Position numbers and translations under genes: made by a program. The notes under the pieces are model-generated. The model was not told where the DNA came from. It saw only the letters and a program-made list of their open reading frames with translations, and did no database searches. Shown here in pieces: positions 9,365-17,459 of a stretch of 64,000 nucleotides of DNA. The stretch is from the NCBI GenBank assembly GCA_017643165.1, contig JAEPNY010000002.1:934979-998978 (forward strand), written 5' to 3'. How positions within the stretch are numbered: position 1 is the first letter of the stretch; each line of letters opens with the position of its first letter. The stretch is from Psychroserpens sp. GTDB taxonomy: Bacteria > Bacteroidota > Bacteroidia > Flavobacteriales > Flavobacteriaceae.

Positions 9365-10192
9365 TTAATCTAAGATTTTAATTTGAGCATCTACAATATC
9401 TTTAATAGGCACGATTAGTTTTCCGTCCTTATTCTTTAGAACGACAGAGATATTATCAATGGCCTCTATCTCATACACTTCATTCTGAAATTGTATTTGT
9501 TTCCCTACCTCATACGTCTTTCTAGTGTAGAATGTTTTTAATAAATCACCAACAACCTCTCTAGCTCCTAGTCCGAATGCCAGTGCAAAAGCCAACAAGA
9601 ACGCAGCGAGTATCATTGTCAGATTACTGGTAATAATTTCAGTATTTACGCCGGCTTGATTAAGTGCTGTAATCGAAATAAAGATCAATAACAAAAAGAA
9701 AACGACCTGACTGATAATCTTTCCACCAGAAAGATCCATAGATTCAAAGAAAGACCGCAGCCCTTTTTTAACAAAGTTCGCAAATAGCAATCCGAGCGTA
9801 AAAATAATTAGGGCGACAAATAAGCTCGGTAAATAACCAAGGAAGTTACTTATTTGCTCTGAAATAATTTTTAGATTTAGAATATCTGATACAATAATGA
9901 GTATCATAATATAGATGACCCATTTCACAAATGAAGATACGACCTTGATCGTATCAAAATTCAATTGCTTACCTTCAATTATTTCGATCTCATTGAGTTT
10001 ATCATCAAGTTTATCGGCTTTAGCCATTTTTAAGGCTTTCTTAATGATTTTCACGACGATTTTTGTGAATATCCATCCAAATAAGAGTACAATAATTGCA
10101 CCTACAATACTTGGGAAAATCTTCGTAATCTCTAACCACATACTGGTTAATGACTCCATTGCGATGTTTTTGTATTCTGAAACTTTATCCAT
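9365..10192 (-). CDS. small mechanosensitive channel (MscS) family protein
   Basis: This 275-aa membrane protein has about five predicted transmembrane segments (near 28-50, 83-105, 114-138, 158-178 and 190-212). They carry the repeated 'conserved TM helix' pattern seen in MscS relatives of the CmpX type. A short MscS-like beta domain follows (EVVGDLLKTFYTRKTYEVGKQ, then VPIKDIVDAQIKILD at the end). The large C-terminal cage domain of E. coli MscS is missing. Such proteins release solutes on osmotic downshock or respond to membrane stress. It follows an ECF sigma gene and a small ORF on the same strand, so membrane-stress control is plausible but unproven. Confidence 0.85.
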   Translation of the reverse strand: MDKVSEYKNIAMESLTSMWLEITKIFPSIVGAIIVLLFGWIFTKIVVKIIKKALKMAKADKLDDKLNEIEIIEGKQLNFDTIKVVSSFVKWVIYIMILIIVSDILNLKIISEQISNFLGYLPSLFVALIIFTLGLLFANFVKKGLRSFFESMDLSGGKIISQVVFFLLLIFISITALNQAGVNTEIITSNLTMILAAFLLAFALAFGLGAREVVGDLLKTFYTRKTYEVGKQIQFQNEVYEIEAIDNISVVLKNKDGKLIVPIKDIVDAQIKILD

Positions 10193-10218
10193 GATCTATT
10201 CTTTAATTTTAATAGCTA

Positions 10219-10395
10219 TTATTTTTTTTCTCTTTTACTCATAACCGTCTCAATGACATCACCTAGATTGTATGAAAACAATTCAGCTAGCTCCATAATG
10301 AGCTTAGCTATAGCAATGTCATTCATAACCTTAGCTTTCAGTTCTTCAGGAACTGATTTTAATGGCTGATCGATATTTTTGAAAGGATTTTCCAT
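10219..10395 (-). CDS. 58-aa protein translationally coupled to the ECF sigma gene
   Basis: This small ORF is read directly from the minus strand. Its ATG (10393-10395) overlaps the sigma factor stop codon in a TAATG junction, and it ends at TAA 10219-10221. The protein starts MENPFKNIDQPLKSVPEEL, is predicted mostly helical and charged, has no Cys and no membrane segment, and ends in a basic tail (SKREKK). It fits exactly between sigma and the MscS-like gene (26 nt to the next ATG). I do not recognise a family. The overlap suggests translational coupling and perhaps a partner role with the sigma factor; a classic membrane anti-sigma is excluded by the absence of a TM helix. Confidence 0.75.
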   Translation of the reverse strand: MENPFKNIDQPLKSVPEELKAKVMNDIAIAKLIMELAELFSYNLGDVIETVMSKREKK

Positions 10396-10949
10396 TACTT
10401 CAGATGATTAGCATATACGGTTAATAATTTATCTTTAGCGCGTTTAATTCTCATTTTAACAGCGCTTTCGCCTATTCCTAAAACAGTCACGATTTCCTTA
10501 ATTGAAAGGTTATCCTGATATTTTAGTAAAAGTATCATCTTCTCATCAGGTGATACCAGTTCTAATGCTTGTTTTAGCTTGTCAACTCTCATATCGCTGA
10601 AATCTGATTCGTCGTCATGATCTTCCGGTAAATTTTGTATGTCCGTATAATCAACAGACTGTTTTTCAAACTTTTTTGCGGTATTTCGGGTAACATAATT
10701 AACACAATGGTTATATGTAAACGCATATAACCAAGTCGAAAACTTCGATTTCCCTTTGAAACTAGCTAATTTTACGAAGAGCTTTAAAAACACATCTTGT
10801 GTTAAATCTTTAGCTTCGTCTTCATCTTTTGCAAAACCATAACATTTGTTATACACCATCATCGCAAAACGATCGTATAACACTTCAAACAGAAGCGTAT
10901 CATTCGTCTTCACAATAGCACTTACCAGATCTTCATCTGAAAGCTTCAT
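10395..10949 (-). CDS. ECF-type RNA polymerase sigma-70 factor
   Basis: This 184-aa sigma factor has region 2 at about residues 20-85 (YDRFAMMVYNKCYGFAKDEDEA, then DLTQDVFLKLF and FSTWLYAFTYNHCVNYVTR). It has region 4 near the C-terminus (LLLKYQDNLSIKEIVTVLGI, GESAVKMRIKRAKDKL). I place the start at the ATG at 10947-10949; an upstream in-frame TTG at 10970 would add seven unlikely residues. No membrane anti-sigma gene is adjacent; instead a 58-aa ORF overlaps the stop codon and an MscS-like channel gene follows. It probably directs a small stress regulon, but its signal is unknown. Confidence 0.93.
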   Translation of the reverse strand: MKLSDEDLVSAIVKTNDTLLFEVLYDRFAMMVYNKCYGFAKDEDEAKDLTQDVFLKLFVKLASFKGKSKFSTWLYAFTYNHCVNYVTRNTAKKFEKQSVDYTDIQNLPEDHDDESDFSDMRVDKLKQALELVSPDEKMILLLKYQDNLSIKEIVTVLGIGESAVKMRIKRAKDKLLTVYANHLK

Positions 10950-11077
10950 AATGTCACTAGAGGGTTGCAAACGTGTTAGGTTGTAATGTTATGTTTTGTA
11001 TTAAGACACAAGACATTAACAAAGGTCACCTTTTTTTTGAATTTTTTATGTGTCTTTTGAAAAAGTAATCCACAAAA

Positions 11078-11102
11078 AAAAGCGAACCAAAGGTTCGCTT
11101 TT
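11078..11102 (-). terminator. rho-independent terminator of the ExbB-like gene
   Basis: An 11-bp stem (AAAAGCGAACC / GGTTCGCTTTT) with an AAA loop lies downstream of the ExbB-like gene. On the minus strand it runs into a T tract. The core AGCGAACC/GGTTCGCT stem is identical to the one behind lpdA at 15917-15940. Confidence 0.85.
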
Positions 11103-11178
11103 CAAATAGATCAATACGTATCACGATTTGAACAAAACTAATATGTATCTAATTATTTAAATAAGTGTAACGGCTAAC

Positions 11179-11595
11179 TTATGCTTTTTCACTTTTTATC
11201 ATTAATCGCAGGATAATAATTCCTACTCTACTTACAACAAAAGTGAATAACCCAAAAGTAGCTGTTAGCAACGAAATTTTTAATCCACCTGCGAATATAG
11301 AAGGATCAGGATCGCCTAATGCCTCAACAGAATCGAAAGCCATGATTAGCCCTAAAACAGATCCTAAAAATCCTAAAACCAAGCCCAGTAAACTTGAATC
11401 TACAGTGAGACGAAGCATTTTTTCCGCTACACCTTTGGATTTCTTTACATTGACGATACCTTTAATAACAAAGAAAATCGAGGTTAACAAGCACAAAAGT
11501 ATTAACGACATAAATAATGGCCCGCCTTCTACAAAAATATTAAGTGCAATGGCTTGATTAAGGATTCCGGAAATTGTAAGTGTTAATGTGTTCAT
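11179..11595 (-). CDS. MotA/TolQ/ExbB proton-channel family protein, stand-alone
   Basis: This 138-aa membrane protein has three predicted transmembrane helices (about 24-45, 66-88 and 108-130). The second and third carry the small-residue pattern (SSLLGLVLGFLGSVLGLIMAF; GLKISLLTATFGLF) of the ion-conducting helices in MotA/TolQ/ExbB proteins. It is much shorter than ExbB or TolQ (about 230 aa) and lacks the long cytoplasmic loop. No ExbD, TolR or TonB gene is adjacent, so its partner, if any, is elsewhere. Its role cannot be fixed from sequence. It is flanked downstream by a strong terminator and upstream by a TAAGTTTG box. Confidence 0.8.
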   Translation of the reverse strand: MNTLTLTISGILNQAIALNIFVEGGPLFMSLILLCLLTSIFFVIKGIVNVKKSKGVAEKMLRLTVDSSLLGLVLGFLGSVLGLIMAFDSVEALGDPDPSIFAGGLKISLLTATFGLFTFVVSRVGIIILRLMIKSEKA

Positions 11596-11620
11596 GAAAT
11601 TAAATTTAGTTAAACATGCT

Positions 11621-11628
11621 CAAACTTA
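11621..11628 (-). promoter_or_regulatory. -7 promoter box of the ExbB-like gene
   Basis: The minus-strand TAAGTTTG matches TAnnTTTG, 25 nt upstream of the ATG. No clear -33 TTG is seen. Confidence 0.45.
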
Positions 11629-11782
11629 AAACTGATAATTGGTTTATTTTAGATAATGCGACCAATAACCAGATTAGCAATGGATACAACCAATATGTCG
11701 AATCCAGAGCTAAATTGGTTATTCGTCTACAAATTCATCTATACAACAAAATTTATGGTAATATTGCATTAGAACACAGCAG

Positions 11783-12835
11783 ATGATTTCCAGAAAAGAT
11801 ATCATAAAAAAACTTGCACAAATTTCCCTTCACATCATATTTTGGATTGCTGTGCTATTATTTTTTACTTATTTCTTTAGTGCTAACGGACACTCCTTTC
11901 AGGACACCTTTACATTTGCATTGTTTTTAATGCCAACGACCATCGCAACGACCTATGTAGCAACCTATGTTTTAATCCCTGATTATTTAATTAATAAGCG
12001 CTATCTAAAGTTTGTAACCTATAGTTTCTATACACTTATAATATCCTCTTATTTAGTCTTCGTTTCTGTTTTTTTTAGTCTGATCTATTTATCAAATTTT
12101 GAGTACGCCGATATGAATCCGGCGACAAAAAATGTGCTATTTATCATGACTGCTATTTACCTCGTCGTTATAATAGTGAGTGCCTTCAAGTTACTAAAGT
12201 TAAATCTGGAGCAGACCTCAAAAACTAAATCATTACAAACTAAAATTTTAGACACACAACTCAAATTAAAGGAACAGGAATTACAGTATTTGAAAATGCA
12301 AATCCACCCGCATTTCCTGTTTAACACATTAAATACGTTATACGGCTTTGCACTTAAAAAATCGGATCAAGCTCCTGAGATGATTTTAAAGCTATCTAAT
12401 CTTTTGGATTACTTGCTGTATCAAATCGAAAAACCCCACGTACTTTTATCAGAAGAAATCGGACATATTCAAGACTATATTGATCTCGAGGAAATGCGCT
12501 TCAATGAAACCTTGGAAGTTAGCACTCATTTTCAAACCGCATCAAAAGACGTATCTATTGCACCCATGTTGCTGTTGCCTTTTGTTGAAAATAGTTTTAA
12601 ACATGGCAGCATAGAGCATGGTAAACTAAAGATAAAAATAGCGCTTGAATGCACGCAGAGCGACTTGCATTTTAAAATTACCAATACACATAAACCAAAA
12701 TCAACATCTAAAAATGGTATTGGATTAGAGAATATTAAAAAACGATTGGATCTTCTATATACAGATCAGTATACATTAGATATTGACGACAACACCAGCT
12801 TATATAAAGTTGAATTAAAAATTCACTTAAACTAA
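11783..12835 (+). CDS. LytS/YehU-type sensor histidine kinase
   Basis: This 350-aa kinase has four predicted membrane helices (about 12-32, 42-64, 76-102 and 116-136) and almost no extracellular sensor domain. A coiled coil follows (about 140-170), then the His_kinase motif HPHFLFNTLN with phospho-acceptor His177. The GHKL ATPase part shows the N box PFVENSFKHG (264-273) and the G box GIGLENIKKRL (310-320). It autophosphorylates and passes phosphate to the LytTR regulator whose ATG follows its stop codon with no gap. With such short loops it may sense a membrane-embedded ligand or state. Confidence 0.94.
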   Translation: MISRKDIIKKLAQISLHIIFWIAVLLFFTYFFSANGHSFQDTFTFALFLMPTTIATTYVATYVLIPDYLINKRYLKFVTYSFYTLIISSYLVFVSVFFSLIYLSNFEYADMNPATKNVLFIMTAIYLVVIIVSAFKLLKLNLEQTSKTKSLQTKILDTQLKLKEQELQYLKMQIHPHFLFNTLNTLYGFALKKSDQAPEMILKLSNLLDYLLYQIEKPHVLLSEEIGHIQDYIDLEEMRFNETLEVSTHFQTASKDVSIAPMLLLPFVENSFKHGSIEHGKLKIKIALECTQSDLHFKITNTHKPKSTSKNGIGLENIKKRLDLLYTDQYTLDIDDNTSLYKVELKIHLN

Positions 12836-13552
12836 ATGAAAGCATTTCAACATATTTCGTGTTTAATTGTCGATGATGAACAAGTCGCCAGAGAGATCAT
12901 AGCTTCGCATCTTTCCAACTTCGCACATGTCCATATCATTGGGAGTTGTTCTAGTGCATTAGAGGCCTTTGATTTAATTAGTAAACATGATATTGATTTG
13001 ATATTCCTTGATATAAATATGCCTGAAATTTCAGGGATATCCTTTGCCAAATCGATCAATCCTAATATCAAAATTATTTTCACAACAGCATATCGAGATT
13101 ATGCTGTTGAAGGATTTGAATTAAGGGCCGTAGATTACTTACTCAAACCAATATCTCTAGATCGGTTAGAGAAAGCATTATTTAATTTCCAAACTAGCCA
13201 TAATGTAACATATACGACTTCAGTAAATACTTCTGAACCGACTACCTTTATGTTTGTAAGGTCTGATCGTAAAATGATTAAAATAAACTATGACGCTATC
13301 GTTTATATTGAAAGTTATAGTGACTATTTAAAAATACATTTAAAAGACCGCATACTCGTTACACGCGAAACCATTAGTGCTATAGAAGCTAAACTTCCTA
13401 AGCGTCATTTCATGCGAATTCATAGATCCTACATAATTTCAGTTCAAAATATCGAATCATTTACTAATGAGTATGTTGTTATAAAGGACTCATCACTTCC
13501 AATTAGTAGAAGCTACAAAAAAGAGGTTCTAAAGCACTTGGAGAATTATTAG
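12836..13552 (+). CDS. LytTR-family response regulator
   Basis: This 238-aa regulator has an N-terminal receiver domain (about 8-120): acidic pair Asp13-Asp14 (VDDE), phospho-acceptor Asp59 in FLDINMP, Thr84 in FTTAYRDYAVEGF and Lys104 in YLLKP. A C-terminal LytTR DNA-binding domain follows (about 140-238, with YIESYSDYLKIH and FMRIHRSYIIS). It starts right after the kinase stop codon, so the two form one translational unit. LytTR proteins bind paired direct repeats; the target genes here are unknown, and no transport or virulence gene is adjacent. Confidence 0.95.
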   Translation: MKAFQHISCLIVDDEQVAREIIASHLSNFAHVHIIGSCSSALEAFDLISKHDIDLIFLDINMPEISGISFAKSINPNIKIIFTTAYRDYAVEGFELRAVDYLLKPISLDRLEKALFNFQTSHNVTYTTSVNTSEPTTFMFVRSDRKMIKINYDAIVYIESYSDYLKIHLKDRILVTRETISAIEAKLPKRHFMRIHRSYIISVQNIESFTNEYVVIKDSSLPISRSYKKEVLKHLENY

Positions 13553-13650
13553 CGAGATTACAGATTATCGAATTTTTTAACACGAACTATTCGTTAAAAC
13601 TATATTAACGACCAATAATCTAGAAAAAAATACGTTAATGAAATAATTAT

Positions 13651-13658
13651 TATTTTTG
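13651..13658 (+). promoter_or_regulatory. -7 promoter box of the GYF_2-like gene
   Basis: TATTTTTG matches TAnnTTTG and lies 16 nt upstream of the start codon at 13675. A TTG at -33 is not evident. Confidence 0.45.
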
Positions 13659-13674
13659 TTTAAATGCCTGCTCC

Positions 13675-14265
13675 ATGATGGATAACCTACTTCATACTAT
13701 CCCTAACCTGAAGCCTTTTGACTTCAATCAGCATCATGCAGCACTTTTCATTGATCAGAAATGGGTTTTAGTCAATGGTATTTCCGAAAAGAAATCAATT
13801 TACATGTTTAGGGATAATAATATCCTAGAGATTTATCGAAAAGCCTCTTTAATTGAAACCTCATGGAACCGAGATGACGACAATATTTTCAATATTGAAA
13901 CAGAGGATGGTCATATTACTGTAAAGGCGTATTTTAAAGACGATGATATCTTGGTACTTAGCCATCAAGACAAAGAAGAATTCGCTTTATTTATTAACAC
14001 GTCGAATTATGACGAAGACGTGAATACCATAGATGATGTTCAAAATTTCTTAAAAGATAAATATAAACAGAAAGTGTCTAGTTTGATTCATGGACACGAG
14101 TTCTATTACATATCGAAATCAAGAGAATTCGGACCTTTTACAGTCGAAAAACTCGCCGAAAAAGTAAAGCAAAAAGCAATTAGCGCGTATTGTTTTGTTA
14201 GAGATATAAATGAAAATGATTATAGTAAGCGTATGCGAATAAATGATCTCATACAGGAACTCTAA
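13675..14265 (+). CDS. uncharacterised protein with GYF_2-like C-terminal domain
   Basis: This 196-aa soluble protein has no signal peptide or membrane segment. The N-terminal 120 residues are acidic and beta-rich and resemble nothing I can name. The C-terminal part (about 140-196, FYYISKSREFGPFTVEKLAE ... AYCFVRDINENDYSKRMRINDL) has the aromatic-YY...GPF...L...V pattern of GYF_2 domains, a small peptide-binding fold often attached to membrane proteins in bacteria. Two adjacent ATGs (13675 and 13678) can serve as start. Its stop codon abuts the stop of the convergent DUF922 gene. The function is unknown. Confidence 0.65.
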   Translation: MMDNLLHTIPNLKPFDFNQHHAALFIDQKWVLVNGISEKKSIYMFRDNNILEIYRKASLIETSWNRDDDNIFNIETEDGHITVKAYFKDDDILVLSHQDKEEFALFINTSNYDEDVNTIDDVQNFLKDKYKQKVSSLIHGHEFYYISKSREFGPFTVEKLAEKVKQKAISAYCFVRDINENDYSKRMRINDLIQEL

Positions 14266-15102
14266 TCACTTATTTGATTTATACAACTCATATTTAGCCA
14301 ATTCGATCACAACGATAGCTTCCCATTTTTCCTGAATATCTGTGCGCTCTCCACGAATAGTTTCGGCATCATATTGGTCTTGTTTCATAGATAATTCGGA
14401 AGATATCTTATCAAAGATCTCACGTGCTTTAAAGGCATCAGTACTTGTAATATTCGCATCCTGAAAGGCTTTTCTAAGTTTACGCGTGTAAATTTCAGTC
14501 AAATCAAAATGAATTTGTTCATGTCGTAACACATACTCTGTACGGCCTTCAGGTAACACCCAACTCTGATACGTATTAAACATACTTTGGATAAATACCT
14601 TACCATTTGAAAACAGTTGACGCTCAGATTCGTAACTCATTCCTGAGTTTGTAACCGCCAATGCATTTGGAAAATTTACTAAATCAGGTTCTCCCTTAAA
14701 ATCATCCCAAGTAAGTTTGCGGTGTTCAGACCAACTAATAGTTGTTTCATAAACTTTTGGATCTTCAACCTTGTAAACATCCGCATATATTCTATGACAT
14801 GTGCTCCAATTATCTGGTCGCTTATGTTTCGTGATTTTTATGAGATTAGCGCCATTTTTTCTTGCCATAGTCTTAAGGCTTTCAATATTTTGATAATAGG
14901 TACAGTTTTGAGACAACCCGTTATCAGTAGCTTTTAATTCACCAACTTTCTTCGCGGTTATGTACTGATCATCAATTATGTCTAATACAACCACGAGATC
15001 ATTTTCGTTTAATGGTGGTAACGAGGAAGTAATATTTGTGCGCAATTTAGGTGAACAGGTAAACAAAAGTGAACAGAATAAAATAAGGGCTAATTTCTTC
15101 AT
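14266..15102 (-). CDS. DUF922-family putative zinc protease, lipoprotein
   Basis: This 278-aa protein has a lipoprotein signal (MKKLALILFCSLLFTC, Cys16). The DUF922 signature lies in the second half: SWSEHRKLTWDDFKG (about 123-137), then the HExxH-type motif RHEQIHFDLTEIYTRKLR with His194, Glu195 and His198. The HEQIH motif points to zinc metallopeptidase activity, but family activity has not been well shown. The N-terminal half (about 30-115) resembles a small beta/alpha domain common in periplasmic proteins. It leads downstream from a minus-strand group with DUF2721 and a TfoX-N-like gene. Confidence 0.78.
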   Translation of the reverse strand: MKKLALILFCSLLFTCSPKLRTNITSSLPPLNENDLVVVLDIIDDQYITAKKVGELKATDNGLSQNCTYYQNIESLKTMARKNGANLIKITKHKRPDNWSTCHRIYADVYKVEDPKVYETTISWSEHRKLTWDDFKGEPDLVNFPNALAVTNSGMSYESERQLFSNGKVFIQSMFNTYQSWVLPEGRTEYVLRHEQIHFDLTEIYTRKLRKAFQDANITSTDAFKAREIFDKISSELSMKQDQYDAETIRGERTDIQEKWEAIVVIELAKYELYKSNK

Positions 15103-15131
15103 AAGTGTAGTTGTTGAGGCCAGTCTAAGAT

Positions 15132-15545
15132 CTATTTCTTTTTCTTTTTAAGATGCTTTTCAATATCACTAATATGCAATTTAAGGGCCTTAGCTGAAAT
15201 TTGAATTTCCATAATTAATAGCGCCAAGGATACTAATAACAGTACTAACGCTATTCCGAAGATCCAAACAGCCGAAACATGCTGATCAATATAAATCAAA
15301 AACATTGTCAATACACAAAACAGCAAGCTCGTTATGCCAAAAATCTGCATATATCGTGTAAGATTTAGTCGCAGTTTTAAATTTTTGATCTGCTCGATTA
15401 ACAAATCATCCATTTTCTCTAAATACTTATCATGTAAATTTCTAATGACGGCAGCATAAGCTAAAAATCGGTTAGTATACGCAAGCATAATCAATGAGAT
15501 AGCCGAAAATAGTAAAGCAGGTGTTGTTAGTGTTAGTTCTTCCAT
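15132..15545 (-). CDS. DUF2721-family membrane protein
   Basis: This 137-aa protein has the DUF2721 N-terminal signature (TPALLFSAISLIMLAYTNRF). Three membrane helices are predicted (about 5-25, 65-85 and 92-114), and the C-terminal tail is basic (KHLKKKKK). The family's function is unknown. It lies 12 nt downstream of the TfoX-N-like gene and 29 nt upstream of the DUF922 gene, on the same strand as both. Confidence 0.85.
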   Translation of the reverse strand: MEELTLTTPALLFSAISLIMLAYTNRFLAYAAVIRNLHDKYLEKMDDLLIEQIKNLKLRLNLTRYMQIFGITSLLFCVLTMFLIYIDQHVSAVWIFGIALVLLLVSLALLIMEIQISAKALKLHISDIEKHLKKKKK

Positions 15546-15557
15546 TTAGATCAAATA

Positions 15558-15881
15558 TTATTTTGGAGGTAAAGACATCACATAATTATAACTTTCATTA
15601 AAGTATTGAACCATGAGATCCGTATTATCAAGAAGCTCATCAGGTACTTTAACATAATCACGCATAACTGCGCCATAAGATCGATATTCAGTGGTATTAT
15701 ATTGCGTTTTAAAAGTCTCCTGTGAAGGTTTTGATAAGCGAATACCTATTTCTGCATCTTTATTTAACAAGGTAAACATATAGCCATTCGCAGACGTGTA
15801 AATCATATTCTTTCCTTTTCTCTCAAAATTTGCACATTGCGCAACAATATGATCATATATTTTTAATCGTTCTTCCCACAT
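15558..15881 (-). CDS. TfoX N-terminal-domain-like protein
   Basis: This 107-aa cytosolic protein follows the TfoX_N / YjhX pattern: an N-terminal helix, a central strand pair (GKNMIYTSANGYMFTLLNKD), IGIRLSKPSQETF, and a closing segment (YVKVPDELL ... FNESYNYVMSLPPK) matching the usual 'GYVYVxPExL...LPPK' end of the domain. In gamma-proteobacteria TfoX regulates competence, but single-domain versions in other phyla have no known function. The match is by pattern only. The gene could be cotranscribed with DUF2721, 12 nt away. Confidence 0.55.
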   Translation of the reverse strand: MWEERLKIYDHIVAQCANFERKGKNMIYTSANGYMFTLLNKDAEIGIRLSKPSQETFKTQYNTTEYRSYGAVMRDYVKVPDELLDNTDLMVQYFNESYNYVMSLPPK

Positions 15882-15916
15882 AATGGATGAATTAAATTTG
15901 AAATAAAGTTACAAAA

Positions 15917-15940
15917 AAAGCGAACCACAAGGTTCGCTTT
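15917..15940 (-). terminator. rho-independent terminator of lpdA
   Basis: A 10-bp stem (AAAGCGAACC / GGTTCGCTTT) with a 4-nt loop runs into a T tract on the minus strand, 20 nt beyond the lpdA stop codon. The stem core is the same as at 11081-11099. Confidence 0.88.
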
Positions 15941-15960
15941 GTATTTTATCATTTATCACC

Positions 15961-17361
15961 TTAGACGTGTAAGGCACGATCATCAGTTGCTGCGAGTGCT
16001 GCCTCTTTCATCGCCTCTGCATACGTAGGATGCGCATGCGACATACGAGAAATATCTTCAGCAGATGCTCTATATTCCATTGCTACCACGGCTTCAGCAA
16101 TCAAATCAGCACAACGTGCGCCAATCATGTGGATACCTAATACCTCATCTGTTGATTTATCTGCGATTATCTTAACGAATCCGTCAATATCACCTCCAGC
16201 TCTAGCACGCCCTAAGGCACGCATAGGAAACTGACCTACTTTGTATGCGACGCCAGCCTCTTTTAATTCTTCTTCAGTTTTACCCACTGCTGCAACTTCT
16301 GGCCATGTGTAAACCACACCTGGAATCAAATTATAATCGATATGTGGTTTTTGTCCCGCTAAAGTTTCAGCAACAAATACACCTTCTTCCTCGGCCTTAT
16401 GTGCTAACATTGCACCTTTGATCACATCACCAATGGCATAAATATTTGAAGCGCTTGTTTGTAAATGGTCATTCACTTCGACTTGACCTCTATCATTAAT
16501 TTTAACACCAGCTGCTTCAGCGTTTAAGCCATCTGTATATGGACGACGTCCTACAGAAACTAGACAATAATCGCCTTTAAACTCTACAACTTCGCCTTTC
16601 TTGTTTTCTGCCTTGATGATTACCTCTTCACCTTTACGTTCAACAGACTGAACTTTATGAGAGACCATCATTTTAAATTTGGCTTTTTTAAATACTTTAT
16701 TAAGTTCTTTAGATAAAGAGGCGTCCATAGTTGGCAGAATACGATCCATATATTCAATCACAGTAACTTCAGCACCAAGACGTCTGTAAACTTGTCCTAA
16801 TTCTAATCCGATAACACCACCACCTATAATCATAAGATGTTTTGGAATCTCCTTAAGTTTTAAGGCTTCAGTAGAGGTGATTACACGTTCTTTATCAAGC
16901 TCAATAAACGGTAAATTAGAAGGTTTAGAACCTGTTGCAATTATTGTGTGTTTGGCTTCAATTTCTCCAGCGTCTTTTCCTTCTATCTTTATATGCGTAG
17001 CATCAATAAAACTACCCAAGCCTTCATAAACGTCAATATTATTCTTTTTCATTAAGAAATCAACACCTCCAGTTGTTTGGTCTACAACAGCCTGTTTACG
17101 TGCGATCATCTTTTCTAAATTAACTTTGATCTCACCTGGAATTTCAATTCCGTGATCTTCAAAGTGCTTAGTTGCCTCCTCGTAGTGATGCGAAGATGCT
17201 AATAAAGCTTTACTCGGTATACATCCTACATTTAAGCAAGTTCCACCTAAGGTTGAATATTTCTCGATGATTGCCGTTGACATTCCTAATTGTGCGCAAC
17301 GTATTGCGGCCACATATCCACCAGGACCAGAACCAATTACTGCTACGTCGTATGATTTCAT
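15961..17361 (-). CDS. lpdA: dihydrolipoyl dehydrogenase (E3)
   Basis: E3 reoxidises dihydrolipoamide in the pyruvate and 2-oxoglutarate dehydrogenase complexes and in glycine cleavage, using FAD and NAD+. The 466-aa protein has the FAD-binding GSGPGGYVAAI (10-20), the redox disulfide GGTCLNVGCIPSK with Cys42 and Cys47, the NAD-binding GGGVIGLELG, the second FAD motif (IYAIGDV), and the C-terminal His-Glu pair in AHPTYAE. The length is typical. It is a single gene with its own promoter box (17397-17404) and terminator. No other 2-oxoacid dehydrogenase genes are adjacent. Confidence 0.97.
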   Translation of the reverse strand: MKSYDVAVIGSGPGGYVAAIRCAQLGMSTAIIEKYSTLGGTCLNVGCIPSKALLASSHHYEEATKHFEDHGIEIPGEIKVNLEKMIARKQAVVDQTTGGVDFLMKKNNIDVYEGLGSFIDATHIKIEGKDAGEIEAKHTIIATGSKPSNLPFIELDKERVITSTEALKLKEIPKHLMIIGGGVIGLELGQVYRRLGAEVTVIEYMDRILPTMDASLSKELNKVFKKAKFKMMVSHKVQSVERKGEEVIIKAENKKGEVVEFKGDYCLVSVGRRPYTDGLNAEAAGVKINDRGQVEVNDHLQTSASNIYAIGDVIKGAMLAHKAEEEGVFVAETLAGQKPHIDYNLIPGVVYTWPEVAAVGKTEEELKEAGVAYKVGQFPMRALGRARAGGDIDGFVKIIADKSTDEVLGIHMIGARCADLIAEAVVAMEYRASAEDISRMSHAHPTYAEAMKEAALAATDDRALHV

Positions 17362-17396
17362 AAAAAAGTATTTATCTGTTTATACTAAAATGACTA

Positions 17397-17404
17397 CAAA
17401 AGTA
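17397..17404 (-). promoter_or_regulatory. -7 promoter box of lpdA
   Basis: The minus-strand TACTTTTG fits TAnnTTTG, 35 nt upstream of the ATG. A TTCG-containing stretch lies near -33 but is not a perfect TTG. Confidence 0.5.
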
Positions 17405-17459
17405 CAATATAGATTGCTGATTTGCGAACCTGTATTATTTAAATTTTTGTTAGTTTTTA

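Noticed and set aside
11081..11099. GGTTCG sequences that recall tRNA T-arms
   Set aside because: They lie in short perfect hairpins followed by T tracts behind genes; no acceptor or anticodon stems are present. They are terminators.
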